DNA from: Robiginitomaculum sp.
GTDB lineage: Bacteria; Pseudomonadota; Alphaproteobacteria; Caulobacterales; Maricaulaceae
NCBI GenBank assembly: GCA_016765135.1
Contig: JAESQN010000028.1
Span: 1 to 64,000, forward strand
Direction: 5' to 3'
DNA: 64,000 nt
Position 1 is the stretch's first letter, and each line of letters begins with the position of its first letter. The notes under the pieces are model-generated. The model ran no database searches, had not been told where the DNA came from, and saw nothing but the letters and a program-made list of their open reading frames with translations. Below, piece after piece: positions 14,260-22,692 of this stretch. Both the position numbers and the translations under genes were made by a program.

Positions 14260-15027
14260 GTGGTAAATATTCCTACAAGCGTAAAGGCTTTGGCAGTAGC
14301 GGGATTCGTATCAGTCGCGTTGGCGCCGATTGCATTTGCGCAAACGGCAGCACAAAACGAGGCGACCTACAGCTCGCTCTTGCAGGCAATAGCGGCTGAA
14401 AAGGTTAGCTTGGCGCAGCAGCAAATGTTTGTTGCAAAGCAAGGCGGGGAAATCGAGCAGCTCAATGTGCAGATTGCTGGTGTTGGTGATCTCAAAGCAT
14501 CTATTGAGCCGATGATTGGCAAGATGACTACGGGCATTGCCGGGCAGATAAATTCTGATTACCCGTTTGAAATGGATCGCCGTATCCCGCGCTTGGAATC
14601 TTTAGAGGCTACAGTGGCAGACCCAGCGGTCTCTATTGGCGAGAAATATCGCAAAGCCTTGAATATCTACAAGCTTGAGGTCAATTATGGCCAAAGTCTG
14701 GAGGCGAAAAAAGGCAACCATCCCGTCAATCCCAGCATCCGCGTTGGTGATGATCGCTGGGTGAAAGAGGACGACGGTACAATCAAATTTGACAAGAAGA
14801 CTGGCGAGCGGGAAGAAATTTTCGATGGTTCGTATTTGCGCTATGGGCGTTTGGCTTATGTCTATCTGGATGCGGATAGCTCGGGGGCCATGCGCTATGA
14901 CCTGGAGCAAAGTGCCTGGGTGGATTTGCCCAAGAGGAATATTGTTGATATCCGCCGTGCCGTGCGGATTGCCAGTGGGGAGGCTGCGCCAAATGTGGTT
15001 AAGGTTCCTATTTTTAATGCACCCTAA
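14260..15027 (+). CDS. DUF3450 family periplasmic coiled-coil protein (first copy)
   Basis: 255 residues. DUF3450 proteins are encoded at the head of TtpC-TonB-ExbBD clusters, where they are thought to act in the periplasm with the energising complex; biochemical function is not established. A signal peptide ending APIAFAQ is followed by a helical coiled-coil half (about 30-75), and a C-terminal half with RYGRLAYVYLD and IVDIRRAVRIASGEAAPNVV, the conserved family end. The start is taken as GTG 14260, because GGGAG lies 6 bases upstream; TTG 14239 is in frame but has no such site. It heads an eight-gene unit on the same strand. Confidence 0.88.
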   Translation: MVNIPTSVKALAVAGFVSVALAPIAFAQTAAQNEATYSSLLQAIAAEKVSLAQQQMFVAKQGGEIEQLNVQIAGVGDLKASIEPMIGKMTTGIAGQINSDYPFEMDRRIPRLESLEATVADPAVSIGEKYRKALNIYKLEVNYGQSLEAKKGNHPVNPSIRVGDDRWVKEDDGTIKFDKKTGEREEIFDGSYLRYGRLAYVYLDADSSGAMRYDLEQSAWVDLPKRNIVDIRRAVRIASGEAAPNVVKVPIFNAP

Positions 15028-15043
15028 AATGGGGTGGTGTTTT

Positions 15044-15091
15044 GAGCCTGTGGCTCGTCTGTAGTGGTGACACTGCTAAAATCCCGCAGTG
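15044..15091 (+). other. Two short hairpins between the DUF3450 genes
   Basis: GAGCC-TGT-GGCTC (15044-15056) and CACTGC-N9-GCAGTG (15071-15091) lie in the 113-base gap between the two DUF3450 genes. Neither is followed by a U-run. They could mark a processing or mRNA-stability site, but short stems like these also arise by chance. Confidence 0.3.
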
Positions 15092-15140
15092 CAGGTGGTC
15101 TGCGCGGCGGAAAGTTACGAAACTAGATCGGAAGGAAGAC

Positions 15141-15902
15141 ATGTCGAAAATTTCAAAAATCAGGAATGTCCTGCTGGTTGGAGCGTGTGTAATGGCTGTC
15201 GCTATACCCGCCCATGCGCAGCTCGAGCAGGCTTTGGGGATAGCCAAAAATTCCACCGCCGCTAGTGCTGCGTCTCAACAGCGTGTTGAGCAAGCGGATG
15301 ATGATGCGGATAGTATGGCACGGGATTACCGGGCTATTTTACAACAAACCGACAATATGAAGTTGTTTTTTGACCAACAGAGTATTTATCTTGAGGGTCA
15401 AAAGGGCGACATAGAGTCCTTGACCGAGCAGCTAGGTTCGGTTGAGATTGTTAAGCGCGGTATGGTGCCCATGATGCTAAGAATGGCGGCTGAGATAGAG
15501 GATTCTATCAAGGCTGATATGCCGTTCAAATTACGTGAGCGTAGGGAGCGGATGGAGCGGATGAAGGCGGTTTTGGGGGATCCAACCGTGACGCCCACTG
15601 AGCAATATCGTCAGGTATTGGCAGCGTATAAGAATGAGGTCGCCTATGGTGCGGCTATTGAGAGCTATGAGGGTGCACACCCGACCAGGTCTGGCGTTAA
15701 GGTTGATTATTTAATGATTGGTCGTCTTGCCTTGATTTATATGACCAAGGATGAAGCGGATTTGGGTGCTTATGACTTGGCTAGCAAGACCTGGAAGCCC
15801 ATTGATACCAAGCAGGCTCTTGGTGTGCGGCAAGCCATTCGTATTGCTAATGGCGAGGCTGCAGCGCAAATCGTATTCGCGCCAATGCCCGGTACTAAAT
15901 AG
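15141..15902 (+). CDS. DUF3450 family periplasmic coiled-coil protein (second copy)
   Basis: 253 residues, a diverged paralogue of the preceding gene. The two share a signal peptide (here ending IPAHAQ), an N-terminal coiled coil, and the C-terminal signature (MIGRLALIYMTKDEADLG, then GVRQAIRIANGEAAAQIV). The start is ATG 15141 with GGAAGGA 4-11 bases upstream; an in-frame upstream start at 15042 lacks a site and would bury the signal peptide. Most TonB clusters of this type that I know carry one such gene, so the pair is a local duplication or two specialised subunits. The TtpC-like gene follows after 17 bases. Confidence 0.87.
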   Translation: MSKISKIRNVLLVGACVMAVAIPAHAQLEQALGIAKNSTAASAASQQRVEQADDDADSMARDYRAILQQTDNMKLFFDQQSIYLEGQKGDIESLTEQLGSVEIVKRGMVPMMLRMAAEIEDSIKADMPFKLRERRERMERMKAVLGDPTVTPTEQYRQVLAAYKNEVAYGAAIESYEGAHPTRSGVKVDYLMIGRLALIYMTKDEADLGAYDLASKTWKPIDTKQALGVRQAIRIANGEAAAQIVFAPMPGTK

Positions 15903-15919
15903 AGAAAGAGGACAAACAA

Positions 15920-17335
15920 ATGACAAGAATTTCTAAAACAGTGAAAAAACTCAGTGCCTTTCTCGTGGGCTGCGTTTTACTTGTTGGTGTGGCTATGCCC
16001 GCCAGCGCCCAAATTAACTCTATTGGTGAGCTTTTGGACAAAGTCCGTCAAGATGCGCGCCAAACCCAGGCGGAAAATGCCCGGCGTGAAGCGGATTTCA
16101 AGAGCCGCCGCGATCAGCAATCCAGTAAGTTGGCGGCTGCTCGTGCAGAATTGAACCGGCTTGAGGCTCAGGTTCGTCGCGTTGAGCGGCAGTTTGAGGC
16201 CAATGAAGACGTAATCGCACAATTGGACGGAGAGCTAAACTCCGCTCTTGGCGAATTCCGCGATGTGTTTGGCCTTGCCCGTCAAAGTGCTGGTGAATTT
16301 AAAGCTACATTGGACAGCTCATTGGTGTCGGCGCAATATCCGAGGCGTACCGAAGTTCTTGGCAAGATTGCCAATTCCAAAGCTCTGCCAAGCTCTACGG
16401 AACTTGATGCTATCTGGAAGTCCATGCTCGGGGAGATTGAAGCCCAGCGCCAAGTGGTGACATTTGAGGCCAATGTTGGCAATAGTGACAATCCAGAGGT
16501 GCCTATGGCGCTCACCCGGGTTGGCGGATTTAATGTGTTTACCAATGATGGTGCCGACTTCTTGGAATATAAGAATACCAAAGAGCCGGGTGTGTTGCCG
16601 TTGACGTTTTTGAACAAACAGCCCGGTGGGCAAATCAATAAAGCCGCGCAAGATGTGTTGAATGCAGGGCCTGGAGATCTGGTTTTTGGTCCAGTTGACC
16701 CGACACGTGGTAGCTTGTTGAAAGCTCTGGAGCGTGTACCAACTGTTGTGGAGCGTGTTGGTAATCCTTTCTTGTTCAACGGTGGTCACGGTGGTGGCAT
16801 TGGTGTCATCATTGGGTGGGTGCTAATCATCGGCGCGGTGTTTGGTATCTTCAATATCATTCGCTTGTTCCTGATATCTTCTGCGGTGCGTGCCCAGAAG
16901 AAGAAGGCGCAGCCGTCTAAATCCAACCCGCTTGGTCGCGTTATGATGGCCTATGAAGGCGCCAAGGATAAAGACGAGGAAATCATCGAACTTAAATTGG
17001 ATGAAGCGATTTTGCGCGAAAGCCCGAAGCTTGAGGTTGGTCTTAACCTGCTCAAACTGGGTGCTGCGATTGCGCCATTGCTCGGTCTATTGGGTACGGT
17101 TACAGGTATGATCGAGACCTTCCAGGCTATGATGATCTATGGTGCTGGTGATCCACAGCTAATGGCTGGTGGTATTTCCAAGGCCTTGGTTACGACTATG
17201 GTCGGTTTGATTGCCGCTATTCCCTTGCTGGTTCTGCACAGTTTCTGTGCGTCGCTCGCCCGTGGTGTGCAAGGTACACTGGAGGAGCAATCCGCAGGTA
17301 TCGTGGCGCGGCATATCGAAAGCCGCCGTGGCTAG
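15920..17335 (+). CDS. TtpC-like long MotA/TolQ/ExbB proton-channel protein
   Basis: 471 residues. Signal peptide (ends MPASAQ), then a long periplasmic coiled coil (about 40-110, rich in Gln/Arg/Glu), a periplasmic domain, a membrane span at about 293-315 (GVIIGWVLIIGAVFGIFN) and a C-terminal MotA/TolQ/ExbB domain with IAPLLGLLGTVTGMIETF and LVTTMVGLIAAIPLLVLH. This architecture matches TtpC, the extra component of Vibrio TonB2-type systems that couples the ExbBD motor to outer-membrane receptors. The symbol is withheld because the match is by architecture. GAAAGAGGACAAAC precedes the ATG. Confidence 0.9.
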   Translation: MTRISKTVKKLSAFLVGCVLLVGVAMPASAQINSIGELLDKVRQDARQTQAENARREADFKSRRDQQSSKLAAARAELNRLEAQVRRVERQFEANEDVIAQLDGELNSALGEFRDVFGLARQSAGEFKATLDSSLVSAQYPRRTEVLGKIANSKALPSSTELDAIWKSMLGEIEAQRQVVTFEANVGNSDNPEVPMALTRVGGFNVFTNDGADFLEYKNTKEPGVLPLTFLNKQPGGQINKAAQDVLNAGPGDLVFGPVDPTRGSLLKALERVPTVVERVGNPFLFNGGHGGGIGVIIGWVLIIGAVFGIFNIIRLFLISSAVRAQKKKAQPSKSNPLGRVMMAYEGAKDKDEEIIELKLDEAILRESPKLEVGLNLLKLGAAIAPLLGLLGTVTGMIETFQAMMIYGAGDPQLMAGGISKALVTTMVGLIAAIPLLVLHSFCASLARGVQGTLEEQSAGIVARHIESRRG

Positions 17336-17340
17336 AGTAT

Positions 17341-17366
17341 ATGGGTTCGGCTCTGGCCGAACCCAT
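17341..17366 (+). promoter_or_regulatory. Intercistronic stem-loop, TtpC-like gene to exbB
   Basis: A perfect 11-bp inverted repeat ATGGGTTCGGC-TCTG-GCCGAACCCAT starts 6 bases after the stop of the TtpC-like gene. No U-run follows. It probably stabilises or processes the upstream message, or partially attenuates transcription into exbB; which one is not decidable from sequence. Confidence 0.6.
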
Positions 17367-17427
17367 TCGTTTCCTGAGCAGGTTTTGTGTTTGGGTTTAA
17401 AACTAGTGGATAAAATAAGGTGTCATT

Positions 17428-17964
17428 ATGCCCGAATGGTTAAATCCAAAACTAGCATTTGAGGGATTGCAAGACTTCATGGCTCAAGGGGGCTGGGTTC
17501 TGGTTCCGATCATGTTTCTCGCATTCTTCTTGTGGGTCTTCATAATGGAGCGCATGTCATATTATATGTTTGCCCATTCAGCGCTCAAGACCAGATTGCG
17601 TTCAGAGTGGAATGCAAGACCCGATAAGCGTTCATGGCGCTCGCGGGCAATTCGAGATGAATTGGTCTCGCAAGTTAAAATTCAAACGGCCAAAAGTGTC
17701 GGTATTGTACAAACTCTTGTCGCCGTCGCACCTCTTTTGGGCTTGCTCGGGACTGTAACAGGCATGATCGTCGTGTTCGATGTTATGGCGCTGTCAGGTT
17801 CGTCTAGCGCCAGGTTGATGGCGGGGGGCGTGTTTCAAGCTACAATTCCCACTATGGCGGGCATGGTAATCGCTTTGACTGGCTTGCCGTTTTCCAACTG
17901 GTTGCCAAAGTTAAGTGCACGCGAAACCGCCAAATTCGCCGATACATTGGGATATGGAGACTAG
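17428..17964 (+). CDS. exbB: ExbB-type proton channel subunit (MotA/TolQ/ExbB family)
   Basis: 178 residues, the short ExbB2-like channel subunit that forms the proton-conducting pentamer with ExbD. The first membrane span lies at about 20-42 (WVLVPIMFLAFFLWVFIM). The conserved TolQ/ExbB block VAPLLGLLGTVTGMIVVFD forms the second span, and IPTMAGMVIALTGLPFSNWL the third. AAGGTGTCATT precedes the ATG. The stop is followed after two bases by exbD, so the two are translationally coupled. It is the second channel subunit in this operon beside the TtpC-like protein. Confidence 0.92.
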   Translation: MPEWLNPKLAFEGLQDFMAQGGWVLVPIMFLAFFLWVFIMERMSYYMFAHSALKTRLRSEWNARPDKRSWRSRAIRDELVSQVKIQTAKSVGIVQTLVAVAPLLGLLGTVTGMIVVFDVMALSGSSSARLMAGGVFQATIPTMAGMVIALTGLPFSNWLPKLSARETAKFADTLGYGD

Positions 17965-17966
17965 AT

Positions 17967-18374
17967 ATGAGAAGACGTGTACGCCACGGCGGAGATGACG
18001 CCGATGTAGATATGACACCAATGCTCGACATTGTGTTTATCATGTTGATTTTCTTTATTGTTACAGCCACATTTTTAGATGAAAAAGGTATTGATCTAAC
18101 TCAACCGCCGCCTCCACCGCCGAATGAAATTGACCCTCCTTCCAAACCGTCCATTGCAGTTTATGTGGATGGTCAAAACAGATGCTCTGTTGACGGGCTG
18201 GCCGCTGAGTGTGACCGGGTAATCCTCACGGTTGAAAGCCTTTTGGCGGATAAGCCGGGTGCCAATATCATTCTGAAAGTCCACGAGACTGCTGACAATC
18301 AATATCTGGTTGGTTTGAAGGATAGCTTTGATGCCAAAGGCCGGGATACAAAAATTGAAATTATCAAAGGGTGA
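17967..18374 (+). CDS. exbD: ExbD biopolymer transport protein (first copy)
   Basis: 135 residues with a single N-terminal membrane span. The family signature VDMTPMLDIVFIMLIFFIVT carries the membrane aspartate (Asp in MLDIVF) that is protonated during force generation. A proline-rich stretch (PPPPPP) follows the span, then a small periplasmic domain with two cysteines (NRCSVDGLAAEC) that could form a disulfide. It starts two bases after the exbB stop. Confidence 0.92.
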   Translation: MRRRVRHGGDDADVDMTPMLDIVFIMLIFFIVTATFLDEKGIDLTQPPPPPPNEIDPPSKPSIAVYVDGQNRCSVDGLAAECDRVILTVESLLADKPGANIILKVHETADNQYLVGLKDSFDAKGRDTKIEIIKG

Positions 18375-18436
18375 TAGTGTAATAAAATTACAAAATAACA
18401 CTTGCAATCTAAAACGAATAGTGATAAGGTAACAAA

Positions 18437-18832
18437 ATGGCAAGACGTAGTCGCGTAGCAGTTGAGGCGGAAGAGACAGAAATGAACATGACGCCCATGT
18501 TGGATGTGGTGTTTATTCTCCTGATTTTCTTCATTGTGACCTCTGTGTTTATCAAAACCCCCGGTTTTGAACCCGATAAGCCTGAGGCTACATTGGCAGT
18601 AGATTTGGCACCTGGGATTATGGTGGCGATCAGTCGGGATAATGAGATTTGGATTGATAAATCGCCCTATAGCCTAAACGAGATCAGGCCGATTATTTTG
18701 GCCTTACAGGCGGAAAACCCAAAAGCGCCCGGTATGATTCTCGGAGATGCGGAAGCCCATGCAGGTCTGGTAATGTCTGTGCAGGAAATGATGTCGGATT
18801 TGGGTATTGATACCCGTGTTGCGACCAAATAG
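18437..18832 (+). CDS. exbD: ExbD biopolymer transport protein (second copy)
   Basis: 131 residues, paralogue of the preceding ExbD, with the signature MNMTPMLDVVFILLIFFIVT and the membrane aspartate retained. It lacks the poly-proline run and the cysteine pair of the first copy, so the two periplasmic domains have diverged. Paired ExbD genes are known in ExbB-ExbD-ExbD-TonB clusters and may form heterodimers. A 62-base AT-rich gap precedes it; TonB follows after 9 bases. Confidence 0.92.
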   Translation: MARRSRVAVEAEETEMNMTPMLDVVFILLIFFIVTSVFIKTPGFEPDKPEATLAVDLAPGIMVAISRDNEIWIDKSPYSLNEIRPIILALQAENPKAPGMILGDAEAHAGLVMSVQEMMSDLGIDTRVATK

Positions 18833-18841
18833 GAGACGAAT

Positions 18842-19471
18842 ATGACTGGAATTGTACGTTGGATATTAGGTGCAGGCTTGGCGGCTTTCGTAACCTTTCT
18901 TCTGTTCATAGCGATGATGCTCCTGATCAAAGGTAAGTTTGTACTGGCTGAAAAACCGGAAAAACTTAGCTTTGAAATCAATGCAAAAATTGAAGATCCG
19001 AAAGTTACACGTAAGGATATAAAAGTTGCCAAGGTGCGCAGGGTAGAAACCCCACCGCCGCCGCCAACGATTGAACGGCAACAAGCGGCGCAACCAACCG
19101 TGGCCATTGCATCTTTGGAGGGCGCTATTCCGGATTTTAAAACTCCAAAACTCGATCGCCAAAACTTTAAAATTGCCGTGTCTGACCGGGATGCCCAGCC
19201 CTTGGTGCGCATCCCCCCGATTATGCCCCCCCGCGCCGAAAAAAGCGGGCACTGTAAAGTGAAATTTGATGTGAGCCCTCAGGGGCAACCGTTTAATGTT
19301 ACGGCGACCTATTGTAGCTCAAGTGTGTTCAAGCGTGCGTCAACTAAATCTGTGGAAAAATGGAAGTACAACCCTAAAATCGTTGATGGCAGGTCAGTGT
19401 CACGCGCTGGTGTGGAATCACAGATTACCTTTCAGCTTACTGACGAACGTGGGAACCTAATTCCCGAATAA
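18842..19471 (+). CDS. tonB: TonB family energy-transducing protein
   Basis: 209 residues. An N-terminal membrane anchor (about 5-30) is followed by a short proline-containing linker (ETPPPPPTIER) and a C-terminal TonB domain in which HCKVKFDVSPQGQPFNV and KWKYNPKIVDGRSVSRAGV are typical. The linker is far shorter than in E. coli TonB, as in TonB2-type proteins that rely on TtpC to span the periplasm. AGGAGACGAAT precedes the ATG. Likely clients in the window are the receptors at 30563, 51779 and 53990. Confidence 0.92.
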   Translation: MTGIVRWILGAGLAAFVTFLLFIAMMLLIKGKFVLAEKPEKLSFEINAKIEDPKVTRKDIKVAKVRRVETPPPPPTIERQQAAQPTVAIASLEGAIPDFKTPKLDRQNFKIAVSDRDAQPLVRIPPIMPPRAEKSGHCKVKFDVSPQGQPFNVTATYCSSSVFKRASTKSVEKWKYNPKIVDGRSVSRAGVESQITFQLTDERGNLIPE

Positions 19472-19525
19472 TGAAACTATGATGGCGCTGTTTGAGCGTC
19501 GATATTTGAAGTAATGGAGGCCAAT

Positions 19526-21100
19526 GTGACCAGCTTACTGACCCGTACACCGACGATAAAAACATCTCTTATGCGCTCTGTTGCACGTGGTGCCGCGAAT
19601 TTCATTTTACCTTTGGCAATGGGAGTGGCAATAACAGGCGCATTTTCTATAGCTGTGGTAGGTGATGCCTCTGCACAACGAGCCAAAAAAAATAACGATC
19701 AGGCAGAGCAACCGGTTGAAGGGCGCCAATTTGGTGCCAAAGCTGGAGAGATTGTCAACGAAGCTCTTCAACTGGTTAATGAGGAGCAACATAGCGCTGC
19801 TTTAGCGGTTATGACAAAGGCCTTGGCATTGCCGGATCTGAATCCATATGAAAAAGCTACAATTTATCAGATGCAGGGTGGGTCATATTATGCACTTGAC
19901 CAATACCCTGCGGCTATTCAGGCTTTTGAAAATGCGATCGGATCAGGTGGGTTGCTTCCGAAAGAAAGTTCCGCTCTGCGGGTTAGTATTGCCCAGCTTT
20001 TGATCGGGAATAGCCAGTTTGTACGCGGCGCACAAATGCTGGAAGATTGGAACCGCAATGGCGGGCAACTTAAACCTCCACATATTGAAATGTTGTGGCA
20101 GGCATGGTCGCAAGCCGAGCGTTATAATCGGGCATTGCCGTGGGCTGAAAGATGGTTCAATGATGCCCGGCCCAAAGAGCGTAAGCATTATGATCTTCTG
20201 AACTTCTTGTACAATAACCTAAAAATGCCTGCCAAGCAGGCAGATATTGTCAAACAAATGATCAACCGCTGGCCCCAGGACAAGAACCTTTGGGACGCTT
20301 GGGCGTCTATGTTGGCTAATGGTGGGCGGGAGCAAGAATCTTTTGAAGTCACCAAAATGTTGTATCTTGGCGGGGCCTTACAGTCCCAGCAAGACCTTGA
20401 AAAAGTCGTCCAGTATTACAGCTATTATGATATGCCCTATCAAGCGGCAGAAATTCTTGAGCGGGAAATGAATGCTGGCCGTATCACGCAATCTCCCGAT
20501 AAGCTTGTGCAACTTTCCGATTTGTTTCGTCAGGCGCGGGAATACAAGCGCGCAATACCTGCTTTGGAAAGGGCGGCAAGCACTTCGGGTACAGCCAAGC
20601 TTTATGCAGATTTAGGTGAAGCGCTCTACAAAGAAAACCAGTGCGGCAAAGCGGAGGATGCCTTTAAAAAGGCCATGAATTTAGGTTATGATCAAGGCAA
20701 GTCCTGGATGCTAATCGCTTCGTGCCGTTATGATGATGCGGCGACGGAAAACCGTATTGCGTGCCCCTATACGGACGAGAAAGAAAAGACTGCGCCCTGG
20801 TCTGTTAAACGGACCGCTGCCGTTGCTGCATTTGACAATGTTCCTTCATCATCACGTGAAGCGCGAAATGCTAAAAAGTGGAAATCCTTCATTGTTGCAG
20901 AGAAATCCGCCGTGAGAAGACGGTGTATTTTCGAACAAGACCTTGACTGGCAAAACTGTAGTGTAGACATTGACCGGGCTTATAAAGCCGAATTTTTAAA
21001 AGGTGAGTTTAAGCTGTCGGACGCAAAATGCGAACAATATGTGCCAAGGTTTGATGCGGAATTTCGTAAAGGTCGTGATGAAGATGCTAAAGAAGAGTAG
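19526..21100 (+). CDS. TPR-repeat protein of the TonB cluster
   Basis: 524 residues, last gene of the TonB unit. A signal-anchor-like segment (about 25-45, LPLAMGVAITGAFSIAVVG) precedes a series of degenerate tetratricopeptide repeats, clearest at about 70-150 and 370-410 (AKLYADLGEALYKENQCGKA). The C-terminal 100 residues carry six or seven cysteines. GTG 19526 is chosen because GGAGG lies 5 bases upstream; ATG 19514 overlaps that site. TPR proteins end many TtpC-type clusters and are thought to scaffold the complex. A strong terminator follows. Confidence 0.82.
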   Translation: MTSLLTRTPTIKTSLMRSVARGAANFILPLAMGVAITGAFSIAVVGDASAQRAKKNNDQAEQPVEGRQFGAKAGEIVNEALQLVNEEQHSAALAVMTKALALPDLNPYEKATIYQMQGGSYYALDQYPAAIQAFENAIGSGGLLPKESSALRVSIAQLLIGNSQFVRGAQMLEDWNRNGGQLKPPHIEMLWQAWSQAERYNRALPWAERWFNDARPKERKHYDLLNFLYNNLKMPAKQADIVKQMINRWPQDKNLWDAWASMLANGGREQESFEVTKMLYLGGALQSQQDLEKVVQYYSYYDMPYQAAEILEREMNAGRITQSPDKLVQLSDLFRQAREYKRAIPALERAASTSGTAKLYADLGEALYKENQCGKAEDAFKKAMNLGYDQGKSWMLIASCRYDDAATENRIACPYTDEKEKTAPWSVKRTAAVAAFDNVPSSSREARNAKKWKSFIVAEKSAVRRRCIFEQDLDWQNCSVDIDRAYKAEFLKGEFKLSDAKCEQYVPRFDAEFRKGRDEDAKEE

Positions 21101-21145
21101 GCTGATCACATTTATATAAGGCGAAACTCATTGTCTTGAATTAGC

Positions 21146-21178
21146 AATAACCCGAAAGCCCGGCTTTCGGGTTATTTT
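21146..21178 (+). terminator. Rho-independent terminator of the TonB cluster
   Basis: AATAACCCGAAAGC pairs perfectly with GCTTTCGGGTTATT (14 bp, 3-base loop), followed by TT and an AT-rich run. It lies 45 bases after the TPR gene stop. Confidence 0.88.
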
Positions 21179-21271
21179 ATTTATAAAAGACGAAAACAGT
21201 TATCACAATGTTACGAGATGCTTGTAATCTGGAGATGTTGCCCCTATTTTGACTTTCTAACAGGAGATTCC

Positions 21272-22627
21272 ATGTCGAGTAAAAACCTGCCTCCCATTGA
21301 AAACAAAGCCGAGATGATTAACTGGATTGCCGCCGGCTGTAAGTCTGAATCCGATTGGTTAATTGGTACGGAGCATGAAAAAATTGGTTTTGATTTATCG
21401 AACCTCAAGCCCCTGCCATATGACGGCGATACGGGTATCTTTGCTATGCTTGAGGGGCTTAAAGAATTTGGCTGGCAAGGCGTGGTGGAGAACGGTTATC
21501 TAATAGCCCTCAAGCGCGACGGGGCGTCCGTGTCCCTGGAGCCAGGCGGGCAGTTCGAATTATCCGGCGCACCTCTTAAAACCATTCACCAGACATGCGG
21601 GGAAGTGAACCAGCATCTGCGCGAAGTCAAGAAAATTGCGGACAAGATCGGGGCAGGGTTCTTGTCCCTTGGTTTCCGTCCGGATACAAAATTGGAAGAC
21701 GTTCCGGTGATGCCCAAGGGTCGTTACAACATCATGCGGGCTTATATGCCGAAAGTTGGTACGCACGGGTTGGAGATGATGTTTCGCACTTGTACGGTTC
21801 AGGTTAATTTGGATTTTGCATCCGAAGCCGATATGGTCAAAAAAATGCGGGTCAGCTTGGCACTGCAACCCATAACTACGGCGTTATTCGCCAATTCCCC
21901 GTTCACAGACGGCGCACCAAATGGCTATAAATCATTCCGTTCACGCATATGGCTGGACACGGATGCAGACCGCACCGGCATGTTGCCATTTGCATTTGAA
22001 GACGGTTTTGGGTTTGAGCAATATGTAGATTATGCGCTAGATGTGCCTATGTATTTCGTCCACCGGGGAGAGGATTATCTGGACGCCTCTGGCAAAAGCT
22101 TCCGGGATTTTCTGGATGGTAAACTGGATATTCTGCCGGGAGAAAAACCGACAATTACTGATTTTGAAGATCATCTCTCGACCATATTCCCCGAAGTCCG
22201 CCTCAAGCAATTCCTGGAAATGCGGGGTGCCGACACCGGCCCGTGGAACCAGCTCTGTGCCATGCCCGCCTTTTGGGTGGGCATATTATATGACCAGGCC
22301 GCACTGGATGCGGCTTGGGACTGGGTGAAAGACTGGAGCGAGGAAGAGCGTGATCAACTGCGCCGGGATGTTCCCAAATATGGCCTGCAAACCAAATTCA
22401 GGAGCGGCACTATACAAGATTTGGCCAAGCAGGCTTTGGTGCTGGCACGCGAAGGTTTGAAGACCCGCCACAAACTTAATGCTTACGGCGAAACCGAAAC
22501 CGTGTTCCTGGCCGAGCTTGACGATATAGCCAAAACTGGCAACAGCAATGCTGACAAGCTGCTAAACCTCTACAAAGGTGCCTGGGACGCCGATATCACC
22601 CGCGCCTATCAGGATTGTGTTTATTAG
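21272..22627 (+). CDS. gshA: Glutamate-cysteine ligase, class 2 (plant/alphaproteobacterial type)
   Basis: 451 residues. Catalyses ATP-dependent joining of L-glutamate and L-cysteine, the first step of glutathione synthesis. The N-terminal segment WLIGTEHEKIGFDL and the nucleotide/metal-binding block GASVSLEPGGQFELSGAP are characteristic of the GCS2 family; RAYMPKVGTHGLEMMFRTC follows. ATG 21272 is preferred over the upstream in-frame start at 21218 because AGGAG lies 5-9 bases before it and the family starts here. It stands near ggt (23681), which breaks glutathione down, though on opposite strands. Confidence 0.95.
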   Translation: MSSKNLPPIENKAEMINWIAAGCKSESDWLIGTEHEKIGFDLSNLKPLPYDGDTGIFAMLEGLKEFGWQGVVENGYLIALKRDGASVSLEPGGQFELSGAPLKTIHQTCGEVNQHLREVKKIADKIGAGFLSLGFRPDTKLEDVPVMPKGRYNIMRAYMPKVGTHGLEMMFRTCTVQVNLDFASEADMVKKMRVSLALQPITTALFANSPFTDGAPNGYKSFRSRIWLDTDADRTGMLPFAFEDGFGFEQYVDYALDVPMYFVHRGEDYLDASGKSFRDFLDGKLDILPGEKPTITDFEDHLSTIFPEVRLKQFLEMRGADTGPWNQLCAMPAFWVGILYDQAALDAAWDWVKDWSEEERDQLRRDVPKYGLQTKFRSGTIQDLAKQALVLAREGLKTRHKLNAYGETETVFLAELDDIAKTGNSNADKLLNLYKGAWDADITRAYQDCVY

Positions 22628-22692
22628 AGCAAAACGATCATAATATCCCCGCAATTCCCCCGTAGTGTTTCCAGCAATTGGAGCGAGGGATT

